Origin: Bordetella genomosp. 10
GTDB taxonomy: Bacteria; Pseudomonadota; Gammaproteobacteria; Burkholderiales; Burkholderiaceae_B
Length of the DNA: 64,000 bases
Reading direction: 5' to 3'
NCBI RefSeq assembly: GCF_002261225.1
Contig: NZ_NEVM01000005.1
Span: forward strand, 2,418,001-2,482,000
The notes beneath the pieces were generated by a model, which searched no databases, was not told the origin of the DNA, and was given only the letters and a program-made list of their open reading frames with translations. A program made the translations under genes and the position numbers. Of this stretch, positions 8,651 through 17,825 are shown one piece after another. Positions within the stretch are counted from its first letter, which is position 1. The number at the start of each line of letters is the position of its first letter.

Positions 8651-9810
8651 CAACCCCGCGCCGCGCGGATCATGTTGCGGGCGATCACCAGTTGCTGGAT
8701 CTGGGTGGTGCCCTCGTAGATGCGGAACAGGCGCACGTCGCGGTAGAACCGCTCTATGCCGCTGTCGGCCACGTAGCCGGCGCCGCCGAAGATCTGCACC
8801 GCGCGGTCGGCCACCCGGCCGCACATCTCGGACGCGAACAGCTTGCTCGCCGCCGCCTCGGTCACCACGTTCTCGCCGGCGTCGCGCTTGCGGGCGGCGT
8901 CCAGCACCATGCAGCGCGCGGCGTACAGCTCGGTCTTGCTGTCGGCCAGCATGGCCTGGACCAACTGGAAATCGGCGATCGGCTGGCCGAACTGCCGGCG
9001 CTCCATCGCATAGCGCAGCGCATCGGCCAATATACGTTCGGCGACGCCCACGCAGACCGCGGCGATCACGATGCGGCCCTTGTCGAGCACCTTCATCGCC
9101 GTGCGGAAGCCATTTCCGGTATTGTCCGCGCCCCCGATGATGCGGCTGGCCGGCACCCGCACGTTGTCGAAAATCACGTCGCAGGTGTGCGCGCCCTTCT
9201 GGCCCATCTTGCGGTCGCGCTTGCCGAACGAGATGCCCGGCGAGTTCGCGTCGACGATGAAAGCGCTGATGCCGCCCGCGCCGGCGACGGACGCATCGGT
9301 GCGTGCCATCAGCGTGAAGATGCCGGCGTGCGGCGCGTTGGTGATATAGCGCTTGGTGCCGTTGACGACGTAGTGATCCCCGTCCAGCACCGCGCTCGTG
9401 CGCAGCGAACCGGCGTCGGAGCCGGACTCGGGCTCCGTCAGGCAGAACGACGCCAGGATCTCGCCGGTCGCCAGGCGCGGCAGGAACGCCTGCTTTTGCG
9501 CCTCGGTGCCGTCCAGCAGGATGCCTTGCGAACCGATGCCGATGGTGGTGCCGATCAAGGAACGAAAGGCGGGCGAGGTCTGGCACAGCTCGATGTCGAC
9601 CAGCACCTCCTCCTCGGTCGTCAGGCCCAGGCCGCCGTAGGCTTCGGGGATGCTGATGCCGCACAGGCCCAGGTCCTTCAGGCCCTGCACGATATGCGGC
9701 GGAATCTCGTCGGTTTCGTCGACTTCCTTTTCGGCCGGCACCAATTCCTCGCGCACGAAGCGGCGCACGCCATCGAGCAACTGCTCCAGGGTTTCCGGAT
9801 CACGGATCAT
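8650..9810 (-). CDS. Acyl-CoA dehydrogenase
   Basis: A 386-residue FAD-dependent dehydrogenase. It shows the two family signatures: ASFCLTEPESGSD near residue 125 and the C-terminal QIFGGAGYVADSGIERFYRD, whose following RDVRLFRIYEGTTQI segment aligns with the active-site and FAD-binding end. It introduces the 2,3-double bond into an acyl-CoA and passes electrons to ETF. The gene overlaps the end of the CoA-synthetase gene by 4 bp and the start of the MaoC gene by one base. Confidence 0.94.
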   Translation of the reverse strand: MIRDPETLEQLLDGVRRFVREELVPAEKEVDETDEIPPHIVQGLKDLGLCGISIPEAYGGLGLTTEEEVLVDIELCQTSPAFRSLIGTTIGIGSQGILLDGTEAQKQAFLPRLATGEILASFCLTEPESGSDAGSLRTSAVLDGDHYVVNGTKRYITNAPHAGIFTLMARTDASVAGAGGISAFIVDANSPGISFGKRDRKMGQKGAHTCDVIFDNVRVPASRIIGGADNTGNGFRTAMKVLDKGRIVIAAVCVGVAERILADALRYAMERRQFGQPIADFQLVQAMLADSKTELYAARCMVLDAARKRDAGENVVTEAAASKLFASEMCGRVADRAVQIFGGAGYVADSGIERFYRDVRLFRIYEGTTQIQQLVIARNMIRAARG

Positions 9811-11966
9811 TCATTTACCTCTTCGATTTGAGCGGCCGCCCGCGCCGGGGCGAGTTCGATCACGGCATCGGCCGCGAACGCACCCTGCTCCCCGGGCATG
9901 GCGATCACCGGATTCAGGTCGACCGACAGCAACCGGTCGCCGGCTTGATGGGCAAACACCGAAAGACGCGACAGCATCGCCGCCAGCGCTTTCACGTCCA
10001 TGGGCGGCCTGCCGCGCGCGCCCAGCAGCAGCGGGGCGCCCTTGATGGCGCGGATCATTTCCTCGGCGACGTCTTCGCCGAAGGGGCACGGGCGCAGCAC
10101 CACGTCCTTCATCACCTCGACGAAGATGCCGCCCAGGCCGAACATCGCCACCGGTCCGAACACCGGATCGCGCTGGATGCCCAGGATGCATTCGACGCCG
10201 CCGCTCAACTGCCTGGCGACGAGCACGCCTTCGATGCGCGCGCCGGGAACCGCGCTTCCGGCGCGCTGGACCAGGGTGTCGAAGCCGGCACGAACCGAGG
10301 CGGCATCGTTGACGCCGAGCAACACGCCGCCGATCTCGGACTTGTGCAGGATGTCGGGCGACAGGATCTTCATCACCACGGGGAATCCCAGCGCTTCGGC
10401 GGCGGCCACCGCCGCGTCGGCGCTCTCGCAGGCGCGCTCGGGCGCCACCGCGATGCCGGCCTCGGCCAGCAGCCGCTTGCTCTCGGCCTCGTTCGGGGTT
10501 TCGGCGAGCAGCTCGACCCGCGGCACCGCGGGCGCCGGCTGGCCGGGCCGGCGCGCGAAGGCCTCGCCGAACTGGCCCATGGCCGCGATGGCGGCCACCG
10601 CGCGGGCCGGGTCCTCGAACACGGTGAAGCCGTCGTCCTCGTACTGGCGCCCCCGTTCATCCGAGGCCAGGATGGACAATGCGAACACCCGGTCCGGATA
10701 CCGGTCACGCACCGCCTTGAGCTGCGCGCGCAAATCGTCGGCGATGGACTCCGCATCCACGGTGTAGGTAAAGAAGCCCAGCACCGATTGATAGCCGCCC
10801 TCTTCCACCACTGCCTCGGTGAAGCGCCCGGCGATGCTCAGGTCGTTCATGAACTGCGCGGTGCAATCCACCGGATTGCGCGGCGCGGCGAAGGGAATCA
10901 ATTCCTTGAGCCGCTTCTGCGCGGCGGCGGGCATCTCGGGCATCGGCAGACCCGCCGCGTCGGCCGCGTCGGAGATGATCACGCCGGCGCCGCCGCTGAC
11001 GGTAATCACGCCCAGGGTGTTGTTCACCGGATAGATCCGGCGCGCGGCCAGGCGCGCCACGTCCAGCATGTGCTCGGTGGAACGCGCGCGAACGACGCCC
11101 AGGTCGGACACCACCGCGTCGAATACCCGGTCGTTTCCGGCGATGGAGGCGGTGTGCGATTGCGCCGCGGCGCCGCCGACGGCGCTGGTGCCCACCTTCA
11201 TCATCACCACCGGCTTGCGCGCGCGGCGAGCGGCTTCGAGCGCGGCCACCAAGCCCTGGCCATCGCGTATTCCTTCCGAATAGACCGCGATGACGTCGGT
11301 GTCCTCGTCGTCCACCAGGGCCTGGATCAGATCGTGCACGCCGAGATCGCTTTCGTTGCCGCTCATGAGCGCCGTGGATATACCCATGCCACGGCGTCGC
11401 GCCAGGCCCAGGATGTGGCAGCCATATGCGCCGGATTGGCTCACGATGCCCACCCTGCCCGGCTGCGGAAAACCGGCCTCCACCACCGAAGTGAATGTGC
11501 CGTAGAAACCGATGCGTGGATTCATCGCGCCCAGGGAGTTCGGTCCGAGCAGGCGCATGCCATGGCGCCTGGCGCAAGCCAGCGTGTCTCGTTCCAGCCG
11601 CTGCCCTTCGGGGCCCATCTCCGAAAAGCCGGCCGAGAAAATAATGGCGGCCTTGGTTCCGCGCGAGGCAAGTTGCTCTACCGTCTCGGGAACGAGCCTG
11701 GCGGCGACGGCGACGATGGCCAGATCGGGCGTCTCCGGCATATCGGCCACGGAGGAACTGGCGGCGATTCCCTGCACCACGGAGCGCGTCGGGTTCACCG
11801 GCAGGATGCGCCCTTTGTAGCCTTGTTGGAGCATGTACGAAATCGGCCTGCCGCCGATACGCAAGGGATCGTCGGACGCGCCGACGACGGCAACGGATGC
11901 CGGCCTGAGCAGGCGCGGAAACACGGAATGTGCGGGCATGGCTCTATCTTCTAAATTTACTTTCAC
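9807..11966 (-). CDS. ADP-forming acyl-CoA synthetase (acetate--CoA ligase family)
   Basis: A 719-residue single-chain NDP-forming acyl-CoA synthetase. It has an N-terminal CoA-binding domain (VAVVGASDDPLRIGGRP), succinyl-CoA-synthetase-like domains (VGIVSQSGAYG; ITVSGGAGVIISDAAD), and a C-terminal ATP-grasp domain (FPVVMKILSPDILHKSEIGGV). The family activates acids to CoA thioesters with ATP giving ADP. This is the first gene of the operon. A GTG at 11966, preceded by AGGGA, is used here; ATG 11939 is an alternative. Only 37 bp separate it from the divergent LysR gene, so the two promoters must overlap. Confidence 0.9.
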   Translation of the reverse strand: MKVNLEDRAMPAHSVFPRLLRPASVAVVGASDDPLRIGGRPISYMLQQGYKGRILPVNPTRSVVQGIAASSSVADMPETPDLAIVAVAARLVPETVEQLASRGTKAAIIFSAGFSEMGPEGQRLERDTLACARRHGMRLLGPNSLGAMNPRIGFYGTFTSVVEAGFPQPGRVGIVSQSGAYGCHILGLARRRGMGISTALMSGNESDLGVHDLIQALVDDEDTDVIAVYSEGIRDGQGLVAALEAARRARKPVVMMKVGTSAVGGAAAQSHTASIAGNDRVFDAVVSDLGVVRARSTEHMLDVARLAARRIYPVNNTLGVITVSGGAGVIISDAADAAGLPMPEMPAAAQKRLKELIPFAAPRNPVDCTAQFMNDLSIAGRFTEAVVEEGGYQSVLGFFTYTVDAESIADDLRAQLKAVRDRYPDRVFALSILASDERGRQYEDDGFTVFEDPARAVAAIAAMGQFGEAFARRPGQPAPAVPRVELLAETPNEAESKRLLAEAGIAVAPERACESADAAVAAAEALGFPVVMKILSPDILHKSEIGGVLLGVNDAASVRAGFDTLVQRAGSAVPGARIEGVLVARQLSGGVECILGIQRDPVFGPVAMFGLGGIFVEVMKDVVLRPCPFGEDVAEEMIRAIKGAPLLLGARGRPPMDVKALAAMLSRLSVFAHQAGDRLLSVDLNPVIAMPGEQGAFAADAVIELAPARAAAQIEEVNE

Positions 11967-12003
11967 TCGATAATTTCCCTATACTCCGCGGGGAGGAGCA
12001 CCC

Positions 12004-12888
12004 ATGGAAATCAGGCAACTTCAGCAGTTCGTCACGCTGGCCGAAACCCTCAGTTTTCGCGCCGCGGCCGAACGGCTGCACATATCTCAACCTCCACTAT
12101 CCGTATCGATCAGAAAACTCGAACAGGAGATCGGCGCGGAACTGTTCGAGCGGACCACGCACACGGTCAACCTGACCAAGGCCGGCAAATCGGTGCTCGA
12201 TCTGGCCAGGCAGATCCTGTTCAACGCCGGCGAACTGCCCAAGCTGGCGCGCCTGGCGAACACCGGCCTGGAAGGCGAACTCAAGATCGGGTTCGTGGGC
12301 TCGGCCAAATACTCCTTGCTGCAAAGAATCCTGATCCCGTTCAAGCAATCGCATCCCGGCGTGACGTTCCGGCTTCACGAAGACAGCAATCACGGGATCC
12401 TGCATGCCTTGGAAAAGAACGACCTCAACATCGGCATCATCCGGACGCCGCTCGGCATGCCGCCCACGATCAGCTACGAAATCGCGGAATATCACGAATT
12501 CCTCGTGGCGCTGCCGACGGATCATCCATTGGCGGCCAAGGAGATCCTTACCCTGGAAGACCTGCGGCATGAGCCGATCATCAACTACACGGCCAACGCC
12601 ATTCCCGGACTGCATGCGCTCGTCTCCCGCCTCTTCGAAGATGCCGGCATCACGCCGAACCTGACCCAGGAGGCCGTCCAGGTGGAGACCGTCGTCTTTC
12701 TGGTTTCCCTTGGCATGGGCATCGCGCTGGTGCCGTCCTGTGTCGAGGCGCAACCCATCGCCGGCGTCGCCTTCCGGAAACTTCCCAAAAATACGTCGGC
12801 AACCCGGCTGGGGCTGGGCCTCGCCTTCAACACCAAATACAAGACCTTGCTCGCCAGCCACTTTCTTGAGACGGCGATGGCGTGCTAG
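12004..12888 (+). CDS. LysR-family transcriptional regulator (operon activator candidate)
   Basis: A 294-residue LTTR. The N-terminal winged helix-turn-helix is clear (MEIRQLQQFVTLAETLSFRA, then RLHISQPPLSVSIRKLE), followed by a periplasmic-binding-protein-like effector domain. It is transcribed away from the acyl-CoA operon with a 37-bp gap and has GGGAGGAGC just before its ATG. LTTRs in this arrangement usually control the divergent operon in response to a pathway intermediate. It ends 6 bp before the stop of the convergent Bug gene. Confidence 0.92.
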   Translation: MEIRQLQQFVTLAETLSFRAAAERLHISQPPLSVSIRKLEQEIGAELFERTTHTVNLTKAGKSVLDLARQILFNAGELPKLARLANTGLEGELKIGFVGSAKYSLLQRILIPFKQSHPGVTFRLHEDSNHGILHALEKNDLNIGIIRTPLGMPPTISYEIAEYHEFLVALPTDHPLAAKEILTLEDLRHEPIINYTANAIPGLHALVSRLFEDAGITPNLTQEAVQVETVVFLVSLGMGIALVPSCVEAQPIAGVAFRKLPKNTSATRLGLGLAFNTKYKTLLASHFLETAMAC

Positions 12889-12894
12889 CCGCCG

Positions 12895-13866
12895 TCAATC
12901 GATCTTGATGTGCGCGGCCTGGATCACCGAGGCGTAGGTCTGCACGTCCTGGGCGACGAAGCGCTGGCTGTCGGCGACGGACTTCCATGCAGGCATCAGA
13001 TTCAAGCCGGCGAGTTTTTCTTTGGTATCGGGCAACGCCAGCGCCGCCTTGATCTGTTCGTTCAACGTCTCGACGACGTTGGCGGGCGTCTTCTTCGGCA
13101 CGAAGATGCCATTCCAGAAAGACACGTCGAAGTCCTTGAAGCCCTGCTCCCGCATGGTCGGCACGTCCGGCAGCGCGCTATCGCGCTCGGCGGTGCTCAC
13201 GGCCAAGGCCTTGACCCGGCCGGACTTGATGAAGGGCATGGCCACGGACAGGGTTTCGAAACTGAAAGTCACCTGCCCGCCGATCAACGCCGTCAGATCG
13301 GCCGAGCTGCCGGAGAACGGCACGTGCACCGAATCGAACGGACGCACCTGCCGCATGATCTCGACCGCCAGGTGTGGTGACGATCCGATCCCCGCCGACC
13401 CGAAGGACGTCTTTCCGGGATGCGCCGTGATATAGGAGATCAGATCCGACGCGCTCTTGACCGGACTGTCCTTGCTTACGACCAGTACCAATGCCCCTTT
13501 GACCAACGGCGACACCAGCGTCAGGTCCCGCGTCAGGTCGTAAGGAAGGTGAGGCATCAAGGTCTGGTTGATCGAATGCCCGGTCGTACCGAGGACCAAC
13601 GTATAACCGTCCGGCGCCTGGCGAGCGACATAACCCGCCCCCAGCGTGCCGCCGGCGCCCGGCTTGTTCTCGACAATGAAACTCTGCTTGGTAGCCGCCG
13701 ACAACTTCTCCGCCACCAACCGCGCCGCAATATCGCTGGAACCCCCAGGGCCATAAGGAACGACAAGACGCACCGGCCCGGAAGGATAATCCGCCCCCTG
13801 CGCGGCCACGCCCACAACCATGCACGCAGCCGCCATGACGCCGCGCAGCCAAGGTTTCAATCTCAT
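12895..13866 (-). CDS. Bug-family periplasmic solute receptor (TctC-like)
   Basis: A 323-residue secreted receptor with a standard Sec signal peptide (MRLKPWLRGVMAAACMVVGVAAQGA). It shows the YPSGPVRLVVPYGPGGSSDI and FIVENKPGAGG motifs of the family. The frame remains open 44 codons further upstream, but the signal peptide and GGAGAC ribosome-binding site fix ATG 13866. It is convergent with the LysR gene and has no transporter partner here. Its ligand may be the substrate of the preceding operon. Confidence 0.92.
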   Translation of the reverse strand: MRLKPWLRGVMAAACMVVGVAAQGADYPSGPVRLVVPYGPGGSSDIAARLVAEKLSAATKQSFIVENKPGAGGTLGAGYVARQAPDGYTLVLGTTGHSINQTLMPHLPYDLTRDLTLVSPLVKGALVLVVSKDSPVKSASDLISYITAHPGKTSFGSAGIGSSPHLAVEIMRQVRPFDSVHVPFSGSSADLTALIGGQVTFSFETLSVAMPFIKSGRVKALAVSTAERDSALPDVPTMREQGFKDFDVSFWNGIFVPKKTPANVVETLNEQIKAALALPDTKEKLAGLNLMPAWKSVADSQRFVAQDVQTYASVIQAAHIKID

Positions 13867-14454
13867 AATGTCTCCGACTATTTTTTGGTATTTGGTATAG
13901 GCGCGCGGGGTCCACTGCGTACGAAAACACGCTTGCGGTGCGCTGGATACAGTGAGTGGCACTCCCACCCCGCCATCAACGTGGACGAATCCTAGCAAGG
14001 GCGGTGTTAGCCGAGAATTACTATTTGCGAATAGTTTGATAGTTGGCGGGTATTACCAACTGGGGGAGGGGTGGGGTTACTGGCGTGAAGGTGGCTTGGC
14101 AGGCTTGCCAGATTCGCTTGGTTCGATGCTGGCCGCAGGTAGTGGCTGCGGCACCCGTGGTGCGGTATAGCCGATGGCGGTGGCGAGCCTAGATAAGCTT
14201 TGCTAAGAAGCAGTGGCGATCAGTGTCTACTTTTTGCGCGGAAGCAAAGACTCGTGGAAGACTGTTCCCGACCTGAATTAACCGGTCAGATTATCGCTCC
14301 AAAGTATTTTTCACTGACTGGTCACCACGGACATGGGGAGGTAGCGAGGACGGGTTGTAATATTCAATACACAAGGCGCAAAGCTGGGCTGCATAGCTCT
14401 GTCTGACTATGTGCCGCGAATTTAGGCTTCTTTGTATTTCCGAGAAAACTCAAA
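13867..14454. other. Intergenic region of about 590 bp at a composition change
   Basis: I see no convincing gene. The GC content falls from typical Bordetella-like values to clearly lower over this stretch. Two short open frames (13952-14170, 14200-14406) have no recognisable product or ribosome-binding site. A small hairpin (TGGCA / TGCCA around 14095-14110) is present. The stretch probably contains the promoter of the DUF4062 gene and marks the edge of a horizontally acquired pair of genes. Confidence 0.5.
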
Positions 14455-15537
14455 ATGTCTTCCATCAAGTATCAAGTGTTCGTCAGCTCGACCTACGACG
14501 ATTTAAAGGATGAGCGATCCCAAGTCATAAAGGCAATTCTTGAGATGGGCCACATTCCCGTCGGAATGGAGATGTTTAGCGCCGCCGACGAGGAACAATG
14601 GAAGATTATCGCCCGTCAGATTGATGAGACCGACTACTACGTAGTTATCGTCGGAAGTCGGTACGGCTCCGTCACTGGCGGCGTGAGTTATACGGAAAAG
14701 GAGTTCGACTATGCTGTTTCCAAAGGCATTCCGGTTCTTGGCTTTATAATTGATTCATCTGTGGACCCGCTTGCAAAGCACACTGACAAAGAAGAAGAAA
14801 AAATTGCCGCTCTGACCAAATTCAAGGCCAAGGTGAAGCAACGGCCGGTCGGATTCTGGAAAACAGCCGACGATCTCCACGGTAGGGTATCGATAGCACT
14901 GATGAAGGCATTCAATACTACGCCTCGCATTGGCTGGACTCGAGCGACGGCTATAACCGGACCAGAAGTGACGCAGGAGTTGTCCCGCCTTTCGCGAGAG
15001 AATGCGGAACTCCGTGCACAACTCGAGGCAGCGCGCAAACAAGAAGTTATCGACCGGCGAACACATCTTCAACAGCGAATTGAAACATTGCAGGCGATTC
15101 CAACGACGCTCGCGATCAGGGAGCATGGAAAATCCACATGGGACATCGAGGTCGAAACGAATCTTTTCGAGATTTTCTCTCAGCTCGCACCTGAAATGAT
15201 GGTGGAAACATCTACCAATCACGCTTCCATATACTTGGCGCTGCTGAACAAACCAGATAAGGAAATGCGTACCTCGAACAATGCCCCAATTGCTGTCAAT
15301 CACGTCAGGTTACTATTTGCGGATCTTGCGAGCCTAGATCTTGTTGAGCCCAGCAAAAAGAAGCATTCGGTGGCGGACACAGATACGTATTGGACCCTGA
15401 CGCAAGAAGGAAGCGAAGTTCTGAAGCTGGATCGAGCGACGCGATTGGAAGCCTATGCAGCAAAGGCTGTTACTGCTGCGGAAGCTGGAGAAAAAGAGGT
15501 AGCATCGACGCAGAAGCGAGCTACCAGGGAAGTCTGA
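14455..15537 (+). CDS. DUF4062 domain protein with coiled coil and C-terminal winged-helix-like part
   Basis: A 360-residue protein. The N-terminus has the DUF4062 signature (YQVFVSSTYDDLKDER, residues about 6-22; VGSRYGSV; YTEKEFDYA), a TIR-like alpha/beta fold often found as the sensor or effector head of larger STAND or defence-type proteins. Residues about 170-205 form a probable coiled coil (ELSRLSRENAELRAQLEAA). The rest (DTYWTLTQEGSEVLKL) resembles a winged helix. There is no NTPase domain, so it is a stand-alone version. Base composition is lower in GC than the flanks. Its function is not known; an anti-phage role is only a guess from family associations. Confidence 0.7.
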   Translation: MSSIKYQVFVSSTYDDLKDERSQVIKAILEMGHIPVGMEMFSAADEEQWKIIARQIDETDYYVVIVGSRYGSVTGGVSYTEKEFDYAVSKGIPVLGFIIDSSVDPLAKHTDKEEEKIAALTKFKAKVKQRPVGFWKTADDLHGRVSIALMKAFNTTPRIGWTRATAITGPEVTQELSRLSRENAELRAQLEAARKQEVIDRRTHLQQRIETLQAIPTTLAIREHGKSTWDIEVETNLFEIFSQLAPEMMVETSTNHASIYLALLNKPDKEMRTSNNAPIAVNHVRLLFADLASLDLVEPSKKKHSVADTDTYWTLTQEGSEVLKLDRATRLEAYAAKAVTAAEAGEKEVASTQKRATREV

Positions 15538-16256
15538 GAGTACGTTCTAACCGCTTGTTCTAGCCGGTGGCCTACGCTCTCGCCTGAACGTGAGTAGCGG
15601 CCGCCAATAGAAAGCTTCGCCAACGGCAGCCCCTCAAACAAGTCATCAGTAAGTCGACGGTAATCGCGATACAAGGAAATCAACCCGTCCAGCCCCACAT
15701 AGCCCCTACGCACACAGTAGGGAGACGCGAGTTTCCATTTGACTTGGTAGTCGATCCACTCGACACCGCGTTCGGCACAGATCGTTCTAATGGCTGCTTC
15801 GACATCCTCCTGCCAAAGGTACAGGATGAACGGATCCAGCGGCGCGATGACCGTCGCCAACTTCTGTACATAGCCAGAAATCAACTCGGCATCGGCCTCC
15901 ATCAAGAGCAGATGGGTCAGGTCTCCGTGGAAAAGTTGGCCGTCCAATATCGGAATCTCTGCACTTGATTGTGTGTGTTCGACGAACGCGGACCATCTTG
16001 CCAATGCGCGCTCGGCGAGATCGGCAGGGGTTGTGTCTCGCCACGGTTCGAACCAGTGTTCGAGTTCGTCCGTCGCGCGAACCGGATGGGGATCTGTCCT
16101 TTCGTGGATAGGTACTGCCCGTCGCCCTGACTGTTGAAGGTGCTTCGCAATAAACCGCATGGTCGTCGACTTGCCCGATCCCATGATGCCTTCGACGATC
16201 ACCATCCGGTGCACACCGGGAAGCCCGTCACTGCAGGAATTCAACAACGCTGTCAT
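15453..16256 (-). CDS. P-loop kinase-like protein of unknown function
   Basis: A 267-residue protein with a Walker A motif GIMGSGKST at about residues 24-32, directly after a beta strand (MVIVE). It resembles nucleoside or nucleotide kinases in having an Asp-rich second strand (PILDGQLFHGD) and a lid-like arginine region. No closer family is recognised. Its last 85 bp overlap the 3' end of the DUF4062 gene in the antisense direction. The start could also be ATG 16205, just before the Walker A strand. It shares the lower GC content of its neighbour, which suggests joint acquisition. Confidence 0.6.
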   Translation of the reverse strand: MTALLNSCSDGLPGVHRMVIVEGIMGSGKSTTMRFIAKHLQQSGRRAVPIHERTDPHPVRATDELEHWFEPWRDTTPADLAERALARWSAFVEHTQSSAEIPILDGQLFHGDLTHLLLMEADAELISGYVQKLATVIAPLDPFILYLWQEDVEAAIRTICAERGVEWIDYQVKWKLASPYCVRRGYVGLDGLISLYRDYRRLTDDLFEGLPLAKLSIGGRYSRSGESVGHRLEQAVRTYSQTSLVARFCVDATSFSPASAAVTAFAA

Positions 16257-16761
16257 GGCTCATTCACGGTTGCGCTTCGTGGAAAGAAAGCCGGAGGATC
16301 GCTGGGCACAACAAACGAAAAGCCCCGGACTGTCTTTATAAATCAGCGCCCGCGTTCCTTCCTGACAACAGAAGGTGAGTCACCCCGGTAACCCTGGTCA
16401 GAGCCATCGATCAGGGAGAGCGGACCGGCCTGCTAATGCGCGACCAAGACCGTCGAAAGAGAAACCGAACTTTCAGCGCGAAGTAAGAAGCGCATAGCCA
16501 ACCTCGAAGCAAGACTAACGCCCTCGCGCAAACGCATCTTGATAGCATCCCTCCAGAAGAAAACCGCGCCCCGCCATACGCCCCGCTCACCGTGGTCCCA
16601 GAATCGGGCCTCAATGATCAAAGATGGTGCGTAACCGCGCCATGCCGGTTCGTCGATGCTGACAGCACGCCGAACACGCCAATGCGCACCCGGAATCCAG
16701 GATTGCCCGCACCATCTCACACACACATTGGCATGTGTTTTGCTTTCTGAAATCGAAGGGT
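16257..16761. other. Intergenic region, no gene recognised
   Basis: About 500 bp between the kinase-like gene and the amino-acid importer. A 97-codon open frame on the minus strand (16433-16726) has no recognisable motif and no good start. The stretch returns gradually to high GC and presumably holds the promoters of both flanking genes, but no clear sigma-70 pair stood out. Confidence 0.4.
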
Positions 16762-16790
16762 ACAGCGGCTATCCATACCGCTGTGTTTTT
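16762..16790 (+). terminator. Hairpin with T-run upstream of the gltI-like gene
   Basis: ACAGCGG (16762-16768) pairs with CCGCTGT (16778-16784) and is followed by GTTTTT. It looks like an intrinsic terminator, yet it lies 55 bp before the importer's first start codon with no gene immediately upstream in the same direction. It could therefore act as an attenuator in the leader. Confidence 0.45.
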
Positions 16791-16844
16791 CGTCGCCAGC
16801 GTGCTTCATGCATGGGGATGCTGGATAAATTCAGAGGTTGTCGC

Positions 16845-17741
16845 ATGAAAGTATCGAAACTGATCTGTGTGTCGGGCATGGTCTTCGCGGCCGCCAGCAC
16901 CGCCCACGCACAGACGCTGACGGGCACACTCGCGCAGATCAAGAATGCAGGCATCGTCACGGTCGGCGTGCGCGAATCGTCGCCGCCATTCAACTATTCG
17001 ATAGGTCCAGGCAAATACACCGGCTATTCGTACGAGATCGAATTGAAGATCCTCGATGCGATCAAGCAGAAGCTGAATATGCCCGACCTGAAGGTGCGCG
17101 AGCTGCCTTTCAACTCGCAGAACCGCATCGCGCTCATCAAGAACGGCACGATGAACTACGAGTGCTCCTCGACGACCAATAATCGCGAGCGCGGCCAGCA
17201 GGTCACCTTCTCCGACACGATCTTCGCCATCGGCACGCGCCTGCTCACCAGCACGAAATCGGGCATCAAGGACTTCTCCGACCTCAAGGGCAAGAATGTC
17301 GTGACGATCGCCGGCTCGACGGACGAGCGCCTCCTCACCGACTTGAACGCCAAACAGAGCATGGACATGCACATCATTTCCATGCCCGAGAATAATCAGG
17401 CTTTCCTGGCGATGCAGCAAGGCCGCGCCGTCGCCTACATGATGGACGACGCGGTCCTGTACGCCGCGCGCGCGTCCGCCGTCGATCCCGCGCAATGGGT
17501 GGTGGTCGGGACGCCGCAATCGTTCGAAGCCTATGGCTGCATGATGCAGAAGGGCGATACGCAGATGCAGCAACTGGTCAACGAGGTGATCTCCGGCATG
17601 GCGAAGTCCGGCGAGATGAACAAGCTCTACGCCAAGTGGTTCCAGCAGCCTATCCCGCCGCGCAATGTCACGCTCGACTTCCCGATGTCCGACACGGTGA
17701 AGAAGGCCTTCGAGAGTCCGAACGACACGCCCTTCCAGTAA
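16845..17741 (+). CDS. gltI: Amino-acid ABC transporter substrate-binding protein (glutamate/aspartate type)
   Basis: A 298-residue periplasmic protein. It has a signal peptide (MKVSKLICVSGMVFAAASTAHA), then a family 3 solute-binding fold beginning with GTLAQIKNAGIVTVGVRESSPPF and the typical SSTTNNRERGQQVTFSD segment of the GltI/AatJ group. The start is set by the signal peptide and by AGAGG eight bases upstream. It is followed by two permease genes and an ATPase gene in the gltIJKL order. Specificity for acidic amino acids is an inference from that family. Confidence 0.9.
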   Translation: MKVSKLICVSGMVFAAASTAHAQTLTGTLAQIKNAGIVTVGVRESSPPFNYSIGPGKYTGYSYEIELKILDAIKQKLNMPDLKVRELPFNSQNRIALIKNGTMNYECSSTTNNRERGQQVTFSDTIFAIGTRLLTSTKSGIKDFSDLKGKNVVTIAGSTDERLLTDLNAKQSMDMHIISMPENNQAFLAMQQGRAVAYMMDDAVLYAARASAVDPAQWVVVGTPQSFEAYGCMMQKGDTQMQQLVNEVISGMAKSGEMNKLYAKWFQQPIPPRNVTLDFPMSDTVKKAFESPNDTPFQ

Positions 17742-17825
17742 GAGGAATCATGTCGTCAGCCGGTACGCATCCCGGGGGAGACGTACCGGCTGCATAGGCA
17801 ATATTGCATCATCAAAGGGCGGCGC

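Noticed and set aside
9828..11954. Long plus-strand open frame opposite the CoA synthetase gene (and similar frames opposite glyA, tyrS, prkA and others)
   Set aside because: These are antisense frames created by high GC content at third codon positions; they are rich in His, Arg, Gly and Ala and show no family motif.
12895..13998. Longer N-terminal version of the Bug protein starting at 13998
   Set aside because: The signal peptide beginning at 13866 and its GGAGAC ribosome-binding site define the true start; the extension is not protein-like.
13952..14406. Two short open frames upstream of the DUF4062 gene
   Set aside because: No ribosome-binding site and no protein-like features.
16433..16726. 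97-codon open frame on the minus strand
   Set aside because: No recognisable motif, no ribosome-binding site, and composition typical of a chance frame in GC-rich DNA.
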